In this document: positions 15,661 through 23,517 of the stretch, piece after piece
Layout of the letters: each line of letters opens with the position of its first letter
Numbering within the stretch: the stretch's first letter is position 1
Assembly (NCBI GenBank): GCA_017501695.1
Contig: JAFVWL010000030.1
Location: 1-33,679, forward strand
DNA length: 33,679 nt
Origin: Oscillospiraceae bacterium
GTDB taxonomy: Bacteria > Bacillota > Clostridia > Oscillospirales > Oscillospiraceae
Direction: 5' to 3'
The notes under the pieces: model-generated
Seen by the model: only the letters and a program-made list of their open reading frames with translations
Told to the model about the DNA's origin: nothing
Databases searched by the model: none
Translations under genes and position numbers: made by a program

Positions 15661-15729
15661 AAAGATAATATAGATTGGGTGACAGTTCGCAAGACGGAAT
15701 GATATATCAAACCGGAAAACGAACACCAT

Positions 15730-15930
15730 GTCATTCCGAGGGCACTTCGTGCCCGTGGGAATCTCCTGGTAGATGACCGGGATATTTGCCGTCCATAGTT
15801 CATCGAAAATGTTCGATGTGAATCGGTCCGACATTTTACATACATCGATGCCGGAGATTGCCAGGAGGTGAATTGCCCGAAGGGCAAGAGAGACCACCCT
15901 GGGGTGCGTCGCTTCGCTCCTCGCAATGAC
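15730..15930. repeat. Family-A REPIN, copy 3 (201 bp, inverted core)
   Basis: The left end is GTCATTCCGAGG to GGGAATCTCC, and the right end is a long REP variant ending CGCAATGAC, nearly identical to 11844-11919. The inside has the family core in the reverse direction (AATGTTCGATGT), so this copy is a recombinant. It sits between the response-regulator promoter and uppP. Confidence 0.8.
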
Positions 15931-15985
15931 ATACTTTTCGGTGGCTGGCTGCGCCGCACAAATAATACTATAAAAGGAGTCCATT

Positions 15986-16822
15986 ATGTTAGAAATCTTA
16001 AAGGCCATCCTCTTTGGCATTGTGGAGGGCATTACGGAGTGGCTTCCCGTATCCTCCACGGGGCATCTGATCCTGCTCAACGAATTCGTGAAGCTGGACG
16101 TATCCGCGGATTTCCAGCGGATGTTCGATGTGGTGATCCAGCTTGGTGCCATTCTGGCGGTCATCGTATTATTTTTTAACAAATTAAACCCCTTTTCCCC
16201 GAAAAAGAGCGAGAAAAAGAAGAAAAAGACCTGGGAGCTGTGGTTCAAGGTCTGTCTTGCCATCATCCCCTCCGGTGTTGTCGGCATTCTCTTTGACGAA
16301 TGGATGGAGCAGACCCTCCACGGTGCCGTCCCCGTAGCCATCGCCCTGATCCTCTACGGCGTGGCCTTCATCTGGGTGGAGCGGCGCAACGCCGGAAAGA
16401 CCCCGGCCATCCGGAGCGTCTACGACATTGACTGGAAGACCGCCCTGTACATCGGCTGTTTCCAGGTGCTCAGCCTGTGGCCCGGCACCAGCCGGTCCGG
16501 CTCCACCATCCTGGGCGCCATTCTGCTGGGCGTCAGCCGGGGAGCCGGCGCGGAATTCAGTTTCTTCATGGCAATCCCCACCATGCTGGGGGCCAGCCTG
16601 ATCAAGGGCCTGGGCTTCGTTCTGAAGGGCGCCGCCATGACCGGCATCGAGTTCGGCGTACTGATCACAGGTCTGGTGGTCAGCTTTGTGGTGAGTCTGC
16701 TGGTGATCAAGGCCCTGATGGAGTATGTGCGGAAGCACTCCTTCTCCGTCTTCGGTGTGTACCGGATCGTGCTGGGCGTTGTGGTGCTGGTGTATTTCCT
16801 GATCAAAGGAATGATGCCCTGA
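15986..16822 (+). CDS. uppP: Undecaprenyl-diphosphatase
   Basis: A 278-residue membrane enzyme of the BacA/UppP family that recycles undecaprenyl diphosphate to the monophosphate carrier for peptidoglycan building; extra copies give bacitracin tolerance. The two signatures are complete: EGITEWLPVSSTGH (residues 14-27, with Glu18 and His27) and PGTSRSG (166-172, with Arg170). About eight hydrophobic segments are visible, and a very basic loop (KKSEKKKKK, 73-81) probably faces the cytoplasm. AAAAGGAG lies upstream of the start. It stands alone between repeats. Confidence 0.96.
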   Translation: MLEILKAILFGIVEGITEWLPVSSTGHLILLNEFVKLDVSADFQRMFDVVIQLGAILAVIVLFFNKLNPFSPKKSEKKKKKTWELWFKVCLAIIPSGVVGILFDEWMEQTLHGAVPVAIALILYGVAFIWVERRNAGKTPAIRSVYDIDWKTALYIGCFQVLSLWPGTSRSGSTILGAILLGVSRGAGAEFSFFMAIPTMLGASLIKGLGFVLKGAAMTGIEFGVLITGLVVSFVVSLLVIKALMEYVRKHSFSVFGVYRIVLGVVVLVYFLIKGMMP

Positions 16823-16840
16823 CCAGGTAACGAAAAATAT

Positions 16841-17055
16841 GTCATTCCGAGGGCGACAGCCCGTGGGAATCTCCAGCACCGTCCTAAGCGACCAACGATC
16901 CAATTAACATCGAACAGTTACGATGGACTTTGGTCGGCAGGTTTCCATACTTTCCACCAGGAGATTGCTACGGCCCTGCGGGCCTCGCAATGACATGACG
17001 GGGGCTTGTCGGAAAATCCACGGGATTGCCACGCCGCTTCGCGGCTCGCAATGAC
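16841..17055. repeat. Family-A REPIN, copy 4 (154 bp) plus single REP
   Basis: The REPIN is at 16841-16994, with core ATTAACATCGAACAGTTACG, and is preceded by the truncated end of a family-D tail (CCAGGTAACGA). The linker ATGACGGGGG.. joins it to a short inverted REP at 17023-17055. This fills the uppP-epimerase gap. Confidence 0.85.
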
Positions 17056-17090
17056 GTAATAATATCAAATTTACAAAAGGAGGAATTCCC

Positions 17091-17972
17091 ATGGAATACA
17101 TCATTGAAAACGAGTACCTGAAGGTCACGGTGACCACCTGGGGCGCCCAGGTCAAGAGCGTCATCCGCAAGTGTGACGGCGTGGAGCACGTCTGGCATGC
17201 GGACAAGGCGGTCTGGGGCTACCACGCGCCCATCCTGTTCCCCTTCTGCGGCAAGCTGAAGGACGGCAAATTTGAAACCGACGGCAAGACCTACGAATTC
17301 CCCACCCAGCACGGCTTCGCCCGGACCTCCACCCACAGCTTCGTCAGCCAGACGGAAAACCAGGTGATCCTGGAGCTGACGGACTCCCCGGAGACTCTGG
17401 CCATCTGGCCCTGGAAGTTCCGGCTGCTGAGCATCTTCACCCTGGAAAACGACACCCTGCACCATACCCTCACCGTGGTCAACGAGGACCGGGACCCCAT
17501 TTCCTTCGGCATCGGCTACCACCCCGCCTTTACCGTCCCCTTCGATTCTGAGCATACCTACGCCGACTACGAGCTGCGGTTCTCCGAAACCGAGTCCCCC
17601 CTGTGCGTGGGCACCGCCCCCAAGGGTCTGGTCAACGGCACGGCCTACTATCTGGGCAGCAACATCCGGTCCATTCCCATTGAGGCCGGAATGTTCGACG
17701 CGGACAGCCATTGTATGGTGAATCTCCAGTCCAAGACCCTGGGCATCTACGAGAAGGGCACCGGCCGGGGCGTGGTGTGCAGCATTGAAAGCTTCCCCTA
17801 CTGCCTGATCTGGAGCAAGCCCGGTGTGCCCCATTTCATCTGCATTGAGCCCTGGAACAGCCTGCCCAGCCCGGAAGCCGGGGATCACAAGTGGGCCAAT
17901 AAGCCCCACGCCGCCACCGTGGCTCCCGGAGCCCGCTGGTCCACCACCCTGAGCACCTCCTTCGTCCGGTAA
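17091..17972 (+). CDS. Aldose 1-epimerase family protein (LacX-like)
   Basis: A 293-residue protein of the galactose mutarotase superfamily. The expected residues are present: His74 in TQHGFAR, His143 in IGYHPAF, and Glu253 in CIEPW, which act in ring opening and sugar binding in this fold. It belongs to the LacX-like branch, whose substrates are often unknown; interconversion of sugar anomers is the likely activity. AAAAGGAGGAA lies just upstream of the ATG. There are no sugar-use genes directly next to it; the amylase is 12 kb away. Confidence 0.9.
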   Translation: MEYIIENEYLKVTVTTWGAQVKSVIRKCDGVEHVWHADKAVWGYHAPILFPFCGKLKDGKFETDGKTYEFPTQHGFARTSTHSFVSQTENQVILELTDSPETLAIWPWKFRLLSIFTLENDTLHHTLTVVNEDRDPISFGIGYHPAFTVPFDSEHTYADYELRFSETESPLCVGTAPKGLVNGTAYYLGSNIRSIPIEAGMFDADSHCMVNLQSKTLGIYEKGTGRGVVCSIESFPYCLIWSKPGVPHFICIEPWNSLPSPEAGDHKWANKPHAATVAPGARWSTTLSTSFVR

Positions 17973-17977
17973 TATCC

Positions 17978-18005
17978 AACCCCCACCCGCCCGGGTGGGG
18001 GTTTT
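17978..18005 (+). terminator. Terminator after the epimerase gene
   Basis: AACCCCCACCC (17978-17988), loop GCCC, GGGTGGGGGTT (17993-18003), then TTTT. It begins six bases after the stop codon. Confidence 0.9.
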
Positions 18006-18027
18006 GACTTATAGGGCGTTTTGAATT

Positions 18028-18406
18028 GTAGGGCGTGGTCATGACCACGCCGACCAGGTAACGATTTTTGAGCTGTAACGACCTATGAAGCCATGTAACG
18101 AAAAGTATGTCATTCCGAGGGCACGAAGTGCCCGTTGGAATCTCCAGCACCGTCTTAAGCGAACGGTTATCCGATTAACATTGAACATCTATGATGGACT
18201 TTGGACGACTGGTTTCGGTAGCTGGTTGCTTTTTATCGGTTCTGCACCCTGTTTCGGTTCTGCCGCCATCCCTCATCAGTCACCGGAAATGGTTCCGAAG
18301 AGCCATTTCCGGTGACAGCTTCCCCCCGGGGGAAGCCAAGGGCGCTGCCGCGCCGTTGCATCCATCCACCAGGAGATTGCCACGGCCCTATGGGCCTCGC
18401 AATGAC
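18028..18406. repeat. Family-D hairpin and REPIN copy 5 with a nested family-G repeat
   Basis: Family D (from 18028) with its conserved tail runs into a REPIN (18109-18406). This copy is 298 bp because an unrelated segment, including a family-G repeat at 18269-18354, lies between the core and the right REP end. The order D, tail, REPIN matches 11583-11816. No gene is seen. Confidence 0.8.
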
Positions 18407-18446
18407 AAAACGGGGTCGCTGCGAAAAAAAATAAAAATATTTTTTC

Positions 18447-18476
18447 AAAAAGTTGCACTGATCGGTGCAACTTTTT
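18447..18476. terminator. Bidirectional terminator-like hairpin before dnaA
   Basis: AAAAAGTTGCAC (18447-18458) faces GTGCAACTTTTT (18465-18476) with a six-base loop. It lies between the repeat block and the DnaA boxes and could insulate the origin from upstream transcription. Confidence 0.75.
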
Positions 18477-18495
18477 GCCTTTTCGGGACTAAGGG

Positions 18496-18635
18496 TGTGG
18501 AAGGAACTGTTTACAGGGTGTGAAAGGAGGGAGAAATCCACAGCGGCCGGACCGGAGTTTTCCACAGGGAAGGGCCGGATTTTCGGGAAATCTTTATTTA
18601 GATGTATACCGGAAAAATCCCTTGTTTTTTCCACA
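18496..18635. other. oriC, left part: DnaA boxes upstream of dnaA
   Basis: TTTTCCACA at 18558-18566 and 18627-18635, TGTGGAAGG at 18496-18504, and weaker AAATCCACA (from 18534) and TGTGAAAGG (18519-18527). The consensus here is TTTTCCACA/TGTGGAAAA, one base from the standard TTATCCACA. Together with the boxes after dnaA this is the two-part origin layout known in Bacillus. Confidence 0.75.
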
Positions 18636-18650
18636 GATTTATGATAAAAT
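18622..18650 (+). promoter_or_regulatory. dnaA promoter with an internal DnaA box
   Basis: TTGTTT (18622-18627), 17-bp spacer, TAAAAT (18645-18650). The DnaA box TTTTCCACA (18627-18635) lies in the spacer, so bound DnaA would block its own promoter. Confidence 0.6.
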
Positions 18651-18733
18651 TTACGGTGAATAACTATGCCTGTTCCGGTGGTTATTTTCCGGAAATTTCC
18701 ACCTGTTTTCATAAAGAAAGGAGCCAAAATCTT

Positions 18734-20047
18734 ATGTTTTCATCCGCCTTTGTATGGGCGAAGATCCTGAACTATCTGGAAGAGCGGCTGACCCCCACCA
18801 TCGTCAACAACTGGTTTGACGACGCGGAGGTGGTGGAGCTGAACGAGGAGCAGCTCATCCTCTACTCTCCCTCGGATTTCCGCCGGGAGCTGATCATCAG
18901 CCGCTGCACCGAATACATCCAGGACGCCCTGAAGCAGATCTTCAATTCCAGCGCCAAGCTGGTGGTCTTCGGGGACAAGGAGCTGGAGGCCTACCGTTCC
19001 CGGGGCAAAAACTCCACCTCCATGGACTTCAATCCCCAGTTCACCTTCGACAATTTCGTGGTGGGCCCCTCCAACCGGTTCGCCCATTCCGCCGCCATTG
19101 CCGTTTCCAAGACCCCCGGTCAGGTGTACAACCCCCTGTTCATCTACGGCCCCCCCGGCGTGGGCAAGACCCATCTGCTCTACGCCATTGCCAACGGCAT
19201 CCGCAAGCAGAAGCCCGACGCCAACATCGTCTACATCAAGGGCGACCAGTTCACCATTGAGCTGATTGAGGCCATCCAGAACGGCAAGAACATCGAGTTC
19301 CGCAGCAAGTACCGGGAAGCGGACCTGTTCCTGATCGATGACGTCCAGTTCATCGCCGGCAAGGAAGCCACTCAGGAGGAATTCTTCCACACCTTCAACA
19401 AGCTCTACGAGGAGCACAAGCAGATCGTCATGACCTCCGACCGGAAGCCCGGAGATATGTCCACCCTGGAGGACCGGCTCCGCAGCCGGTTCGAGTGGGG
19501 CCTGATCGCGGACATCCAGCCCCCGGACTATGAGACCCGCATGGCCATTCTGAAGAACAAGGCCAAGCAGTTGGGTCTGGAGCTGAGCGACGATGTGTGC
19601 AACTACATCGCCATCAACGTGACCAACAACGTCCGGCAGATTGAGGGCACCGTGAAGAAGATCCTGGCTTACCGGGATCTGAACGATATGCCCCTGGACC
19701 TGCCCCACATTTCCCGGGCCATTGAGGATATGTTCAAGAGCGAGGGCAACGCCCTGCCCACTCCCGCCCTGATCATCTCCCAGGTATGCAAGTTCTACTC
19801 CATGGACGAGGCGGTGCTCCGGGGCACCCTGAAGAACAAGGGCACCACGGAGGCCCGGCAGATCGCCATTTACCTGATCCGCAAGCTGACCAACCTGAGC
19901 CTGCCGGACATCGGCAAGGAATTTGGCCGGGACCATTCCACCATCCTCTATGCCATCCGCAAGGTGGAGGTAGCCCTGAAGGGCGGCAATTCCAACCTGC
20001 AGAACAATATCCGGGATATTACCGCCAATATCAACTCTTGTTTATAA
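18734..20047 (+). CDS. dnaA: Chromosomal replication initiator DnaA
   Basis: A 437-residue initiator that binds DnaA boxes and opens oriC. Domain I (1-80) contacts helicase-loading partners; a short linker (81-100) follows. The AAA+ domain (101-330) has Walker A GPPGVGKT (139-146), Walker B LFLIDD (198-203) and the RLRSRFEWGL arginine-finger region (248-257). Domain IV (335-437) binds DNA through SLPDIGKEFGRDHSTILYAI. In many DnaA proteins that motif reads FGGRDHTTV; here one Gly is absent. The start MFSSAFVW was chosen for AAAGGAG ten bases upstream; an in-frame extension upstream would cover the promoter and boxes. The gene is monocistronic, with dnaN about 520 bases downstream. Confidence 0.97.
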   Translation: MFSSAFVWAKILNYLEERLTPTIVNNWFDDAEVVELNEEQLILYSPSDFRRELIISRCTEYIQDALKQIFNSSAKLVVFGDKELEAYRSRGKNSTSMDFNPQFTFDNFVVGPSNRFAHSAAIAVSKTPGQVYNPLFIYGPPGVGKTHLLYAIANGIRKQKPDANIVYIKGDQFTIELIEAIQNGKNIEFRSKYREADLFLIDDVQFIAGKEATQEEFFHTFNKLYEEHKQIVMTSDRKPGDMSTLEDRLRSRFEWGLIADIQPPDYETRMAILKNKAKQLGLELSDDVCNYIAINVTNNVRQIEGTVKKILAYRDLNDMPLDLPHISRAIEDMFKSEGNALPTPALIISQVCKFYSMDEAVLRGTLKNKGTTEARQIAIYLIRKLTNLSLPDIGKEFGRDHSTILYAIRKVEVALKGGNSNLQNNIRDITANINSCL

Positions 20048-20055
20048 AACCTCCG

Positions 20056-20202
20056 GTAGGGCGGCTTGACCTCAAGCCGCCGTCTGGAAAAATTGACCTC
20101 GATGGGCAATTTTTTCAGAATAACCAAGTGTTTTATTTTCTCAGTTTTCGTCCCATCGAGGTCCGAAAACTGAGACGGCCGGTTGAGGGCAACCGGCCCT
20201 AC
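20056..20202. repeat. 147-bp MITE-like element between dnaA and the origin boxes
   Basis: The ends are GTAGGGC (20056-20062) and GCCCTAC (20196-20202). Each end forms its own hairpin: GCGGCTTGA facing TCAAGCCGC, and GGCCGGTTG facing CAACCGGCC. The middle holds another long inverted repeat, GACCTCGATGGG facing CCCATCGAGGTC. It begins nine bases after the dnaA stop codon. Confidence 0.75.
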
Positions 20203-20220
20203 TGAAAACTTGTCTGTAAC

Positions 20221-20330
20221 AGTTGAGAGTTGAGAGTTGACAGTTGAAAGTTATGTTGTTTCCGAATGGTTTTTAATAAATCGCTAAGCGATACATTCAC
20301 TTTCAACTTTACACTTTACACTTTCAACTT
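20221..20330. repeat. Inverted pair of family-E arrays
   Basis: AGTTGAGAGTTGAGAGTTGA.. (from 20221) is faced by ACTTTCAACTTTACACTTT.. (to about 20330). The two arrays could fold into one long imperfect hairpin. It separates the dnaA-linked element from the downstream DnaA boxes. Confidence 0.7.
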
Positions 20331-20571
20331 TATCAACAGGGGTTGTGGAATGTGGAAAAGTATCTGTGGACAAAAAGTGTTAAGAAATTCGTTTCACAGC
20401 CCCTGTTGAGGACTGTGGAGAAATCCACACAGGGGGTGTGGAGAAAAAAGTGTTGGGGCTCTAAGCAAAACCCCACTTTTCCACATAACTTTTCCCTACT
20501 GAAACAAAAACTACCTAAAATATCTATGAATATACAGATATATCTTTATTTCAAGAAAGAAGGATTTCGCC
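20330..20571. other. oriC, right part: DnaA-box cluster and AT-rich unwinding region
   Basis: Boxes: TTATCAACA (20330-20338), TGTGGAATG (20344-20352), TGTGGAAAA (20351-20359), TGTGGACAA (20365-20373), TGTGGAGAA (20414-20422 and 20437-20445), AAATCCACA (20421-20429) and TTTTCCACA (20477-20485). From 20486 to 20560 the sequence is AT-rich (CTAAAATATCTATGAATATA region), the best candidate for the DNA unwinding element. The cluster lies directly before dnaN, as in Bacillus. The dnaN ribosome site is AAGAAGGA near 20557-20564. Confidence 0.85.
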
Positions 20572-21681
20572 ATGCGTTTTACCTGTGAAAAAAGTATGCT
20601 GGTCACCGGACTGAATATCACCGGCCGGACCGTGGCCCAGAAGAGCAATCTCAGCGTCCTGGAAGGCATCCTGTGCCAGGCCGCCACGGGCCTGAGCCTG
20701 ACGGGCTACAATATGGAAACCGCCATTACCTACCTGATCGATGCCGAGGTTACGGACCCCGGTGCCTGCATCCTGCCTGCCAAGCTCTTCGGCGACATCG
20801 TCCGCCGGCTTCCCGAGGGTCCCGTCACCGTGGTGGTGGATGACAATTACAAGGTCTCCATCCGCAGCGGCTACGCCTCCTTCACCATCTCCGCCGAGTC
20901 TGCTGACGACTATCCGGACCTGCCCGATGTGAGCACCGGCCGGGCCATCCGGATCCCCCAGACCGCTCTGAAGGAGCTCATCGGCGGCACCATTTTCGCC
21001 GTGTCCGACAATCTGAGCCGGCCCATCCATACCGGCGTGAAATTCGAGGTGGCCGACGATGCCATTTCCGCCATCGCTGTGGACGGCTTCCGGCTGGCCC
21101 GGCGGACCTACCACCTGGAGGATCCCACGGGCCGGAATCTGAGCTTCGTGGTCCCCGCCCAGGGCCTGAAGGAAGTGGAGAAGATCCTGACCGACGGCGA
21201 CGAGGACGTGGGCTTCACCCTGGGCAGCAAGCACATTCTGTTCCAGATGGGCGGCGCCACCCTGGTGTGCCGGCTGCTGGAGGGCGAGTTCCTGGATTGG
21301 AGAAGAGTGGTGCCCACCAACTGCCCCATCAAGCTGACGGCCCATGTCTCCGACCTGGCCAGCTCCATTGAGCGTGTGGGTCTGATCGTCTCCGAAAAGT
21401 ACAAGAGCCCGGTGCGCTGCGTGTTCAGCAACCAGGTTCTGAATATGCGGACCAACACCACCATCGGTGAGGCCCAGGACCGCTGCGCCATCGCCGGCGA
21501 CGGCAAGGAGCTGGAGATCGGCTTCAATGTGCGCTACCTGGCCGATGCCCTGCGGGCCATTCCCAGCGAGGAAGTGGTGCTGGAGCTGACCAACGGCCTG
21601 AGCCCCATCGTCCTGACCCCCGCCGAGGAGAAGTACGATTACGCCTATATGGTCCTGCCCGTGCGGATCAAGAACGGCTGA
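20572..21681 (+). CDS. dnaN: DNA polymerase III beta subunit (sliding clamp)
   Basis: A 369-residue clamp that forms a ring around DNA and tethers the polymerase. Three repeated clamp domains are visible (about 1-125, 128-250, 252-369), starting MRFTCEKSMLV and ending with the partner-binding C-terminus MVLPVRI (360-366). Length and start match the family, and AAGAAGGA precedes the ATG. In most relatives the next gene, yaaA, follows closely; here a 450-bp nuclease-bearing element lies between them. Confidence 0.97.
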   Translation: MRFTCEKSMLVTGLNITGRTVAQKSNLSVLEGILCQAATGLSLTGYNMETAITYLIDAEVTDPGACILPAKLFGDIVRRLPEGPVTVVVDDNYKVSIRSGYASFTISAESADDYPDLPDVSTGRAIRIPQTALKELIGGTIFAVSDNLSRPIHTGVKFEVADDAISAIAVDGFRLARRTYHLEDPTGRNLSFVVPAQGLKEVEKILTDGDEDVGFTLGSKHILFQMGGATLVCRLLEGEFLDWRRVVPTNCPIKLTAHVSDLASSIERVGLIVSEKYKSPVRCVFSNQVLNMRTNTTIGEAQDRCAIAGDGKELEIGFNVRYLADALRAIPSEEVVLELTNGLSPIVLTPAEEKYDYAYMVLPVRIKNG

Positions 21682-21700
21682 TTGATTGTATCGATTACGC

Positions 21701-22150
21701 CTTGCCCCCCGCGTTTACGAGGGGGGTGGCCCGAAGGGCCGGGGGGAGTATATGAAACACAATCCTAAAAACGAGGAACACGCAAGACAATTGCGTAAAG
21801 ATATGACCCCCTGGGAACGGAAATTGTGGTATTGTTTTCTAAAGGATTACCCGATCCGGTTCCAGCGTCAAAAATGTATCGATGAGTATATCGCGGATTT
21901 CTATTGCTTTCGGGCGAAGCTTGTAGTGGAACTGGACGGCGGAGGTCATTATGATCCCGAAAGTCAGCAAAAAGATGCATACCGCACAAAAGTAATCGAA
22001 AGCTACGGATTGAAAGTAATTCGGTTCTGCAATACAGATGTAGATAAGAATTTTTACGGTGTGTGCACCGTAATTGACCAAGAGGTAAAGGGGAGGGTTT
22101 GACTCCCCCCGGCGCTGCGCGCCACCCCCCTCATAAATGCGGGGGGCGAG
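21701..22150 (+). mobile_element. 450-bp element: DUF559 nuclease between 48-bp inverted repeats
   Basis: The left end (21701-21748) and right end (22103-22150) are inverted copies of the 48-bp unit B: on the right, CTCCCCCCGG, a small hairpin, GCCACCCCCCTC, TAAA, GCGGGGGGC. They differ mostly in the small hairpin, where compensating changes keep the pairing (CCCTTCGGG against GCGCTGCGC). The DUF559 gene lies between, with its stop codon touching the right repeat. Unit B also occurs, without the gene, inside rqcH. The element splits dnaN from yaaA. Confidence 0.75.
21752..22102 (+). CDS. DUF559 (Vsr-like) PD-(D/E)XK endonuclease
   Basis: A 116-residue protein of the DUF559 family, related to the very-short-patch repair endonuclease fold. 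It starts with a basic, helical region containing the hallmark ARQLRKDMTPWERKLW (11-26). The nuclease core is IRFQRQKCIDEYIADFYC then LVVELDGGGHY, with likely catalytic Asp49, Glu60 and Asp62, followed by a DAYRTKVIESYGLKVIRF helix-strand (75-92). No target is known for such short proteins. The only ribosome site (GGGGGAG) is made by the end of the left inverted repeat, so repeat and gene form one unit. Base use is more AT-rich than in neighbouring genes, consistent with transfer. Confidence 0.9.
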   Translation: MKHNPKNEEHARQLRKDMTPWERKLWYCFLKDYPIRFQRQKCIDEYIADFYCFRAKLVVELDGGGHYDPESQQKDAYRTKVIESYGLKVIRFCNTDVDKNFYGVCTVIDQEVKGRV

Positions 22151-22181
22151 GTCGCCCCTACGAATTCTACGGAGGATCTTT

Positions 22182-22427
22182 ATGAAAGTAGTAGTGAGAA
22201 GAAAATCCAGCGAGGTGCCGGTTTCTATTCAGACCGAGTTTATCAAGCTGGAATCGGCCATGAAGCTGGCCAATATCGTGCCCACCGGCGGTTCCGCCAA
22301 GGCGGAGATCCAGGAGGGCTATGTCCAGGTCAACGGGGAAGTGTGCACCATGCGGGGCAAGAAGCTCTACGACGGGGACAAGTTCACCTTCGACGGTGAC
22401 ACCTATGTGATCGTCCATGAGGCTTGA
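22182..22427 (+). CDS. yaaA: S4-domain RNA-binding protein YaaA
   Basis: An 81-residue S4-like RNA-binding protein, the small gene usually found between dnaN and recF. The S4 core is visible: FIKLESAMKLANIVPTGGSAKAEIQEGYVQVNGE. In Bacillus the homologue is YaaA/RlbA; its role in ribosome assembly is suggested but not certain. The start MKVVVRR has GGAGG six bases upstream; an in-frame extension would run into the unit-B repeat. The last 11 bases overlap the start of recF, so the two are translationally coupled. Confidence 0.92.
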   Translation: MKVVVRRKSSEVPVSIQTEFIKLESAMKLANIVPTGGSAKAEIQEGYVQVNGEVCTMRGKKLYDGDKFTFDGDTYVIVHEA

Positions 22428-23517
22428 CCGGCTGGGGCTCCGTTCCTTTCGGAATTATGAGGAGCTGGACCTGGAATTTGATCCCGGGGTGAACCTGATC
22501 GTGGGTCCCAACGCCCAGGGCAAGACCAATCTGCTGGAAGCCATCGCCTACTTGGGCTCCGGCAAGAGCTTCCGGGCCCAAAGGACCTCGGAAATGGTCC
22601 GCTTCGGGGCGGATTTTGCCGAGGTGGAGGGCAGTGTGTTCTCCCAGGAGCGGCACCAGGACCTGCGGTGGCTCCTGTTTTCCGGCAGCCGTCCCAGGCA
22701 GCTCTACCGCAACGGAGCCAAGAAGAAAACCGCCGGGGATATCGCCGGGGTGCTGCAGACCGTGCTGTTCTGCCCGGAGGATCTGATGGTCCTGAAAACC
22801 GGCGCGGCCCAGCGGCGGCGGCTGGGAGATTCGGCCCTGTGCCAGCTCCGGCCCAATTATGAAGCGGCGCTGGGAGAATACAACCGGATCCTGGAAACCA
22901 AGAGCCGGATCCTGAAGGACCGGTTCGACAATCCCGCGGTGGAGGCAATTTTGCCGGAGTACAATGCCCGGCTGTGCCAGGTGGGTGCCCTGCTGATCTC
23001 CTACCGGGCCCGGTTCTATGAGAGCCTGGGCAAAGCCGCGGCGGCGTACCATGGGCATTTTTCCGGGGGCGCGGAGGAATTCCTCCTGCAGTACCGGACG
23101 GTTTCCACGGTGTCCGATCCCTTCGCTCCCGTGGCGAAGCTGACGGAGGATCTGGAAGACCATCTGCGGAGCCATTTCCGGGCGGAGCTGGAGACAGCCC
23201 AGTGCCTGACGGGCCCCCACAAGGACGATTTTGATGTGACCCTCAACGGCCTGTCCGTGAAGACCTACGGCTCCCAGGGTCAGACCCGGACGGCGGCCAT
23301 CAGTTTGAAGCTGGCCCAGCGGGAGCTGATGAAGCGGGAAAGCGGGGAAGAACCCTTGCTGCTGCTGGACGATGTGCTGTCGGAGCTGGACCCCAGCCGG
23401 CAGGATTTCGTCCTGAACCAGATCACCGGCGGCCAGGTGTTCATCACCTGCTGCGAACCGGGCCGGTTTACAAAAATGGGTAAGACGATTGAAGTTTATA
23501 AAGGTAAAATTATTTAG
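22417..23517 (+). CDS. recF: DNA replication and repair protein RecF
   Basis: A 366-residue SMC-like ATPase that helps load RecA at gaps. Walker A is GPNAQGKTN (30-38), the ABC signature is YGSQGQTRT (284-292), and Walker B is LLLLDDVLSELD (314-325). GPHKDDF (266-272) is also typical. The start ATG lies inside the end of yaaA. In Bacillus recF is followed by remB and gyrB; here remB is missing from this place, and a family-E inverted pair fills the 128-base gap to gyrB. Confidence 0.97.
   Translation: MRLDRLGLRSFRNYEELDLEFDPGVNLIVGPNAQGKTNLLEAIAYLGSGKSFRAQRTSEMVRFGADFAEVEGSVFSQERHQDLRWLLFSGSRPRQLYRNGAKKKTAGDIAGVLQTVLFCPEDLMVLKTGAAQRRRLGDSALCQLRPNYEAALGEYNRILETKSRILKDRFDNPAVEAILPEYNARLCQVGALLISYRARFYESLGKAAAAYHGHFSGGAEEFLLQYRTVSTVSDPFAPVAKLTEDLEDHLRSHFRAELETAQCLTGPHKDDFDVTLNGLSVKTYGSQGQTRTAAISLKLAQRELMKRESGEEPLLLLDDVLSELDPSRQDFVLNQITGGQVFITCCEPGRFTKMGKTIEVYKGKII

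Noticed and set aside
21752..22102. DUF559 gene as a Vsr mismatch-repair enzyme paired with a methylase
   Set aside because: No methyltransferase is nearby, and the protein is of the short stand-alone DUF559 type set between inverted repeats.
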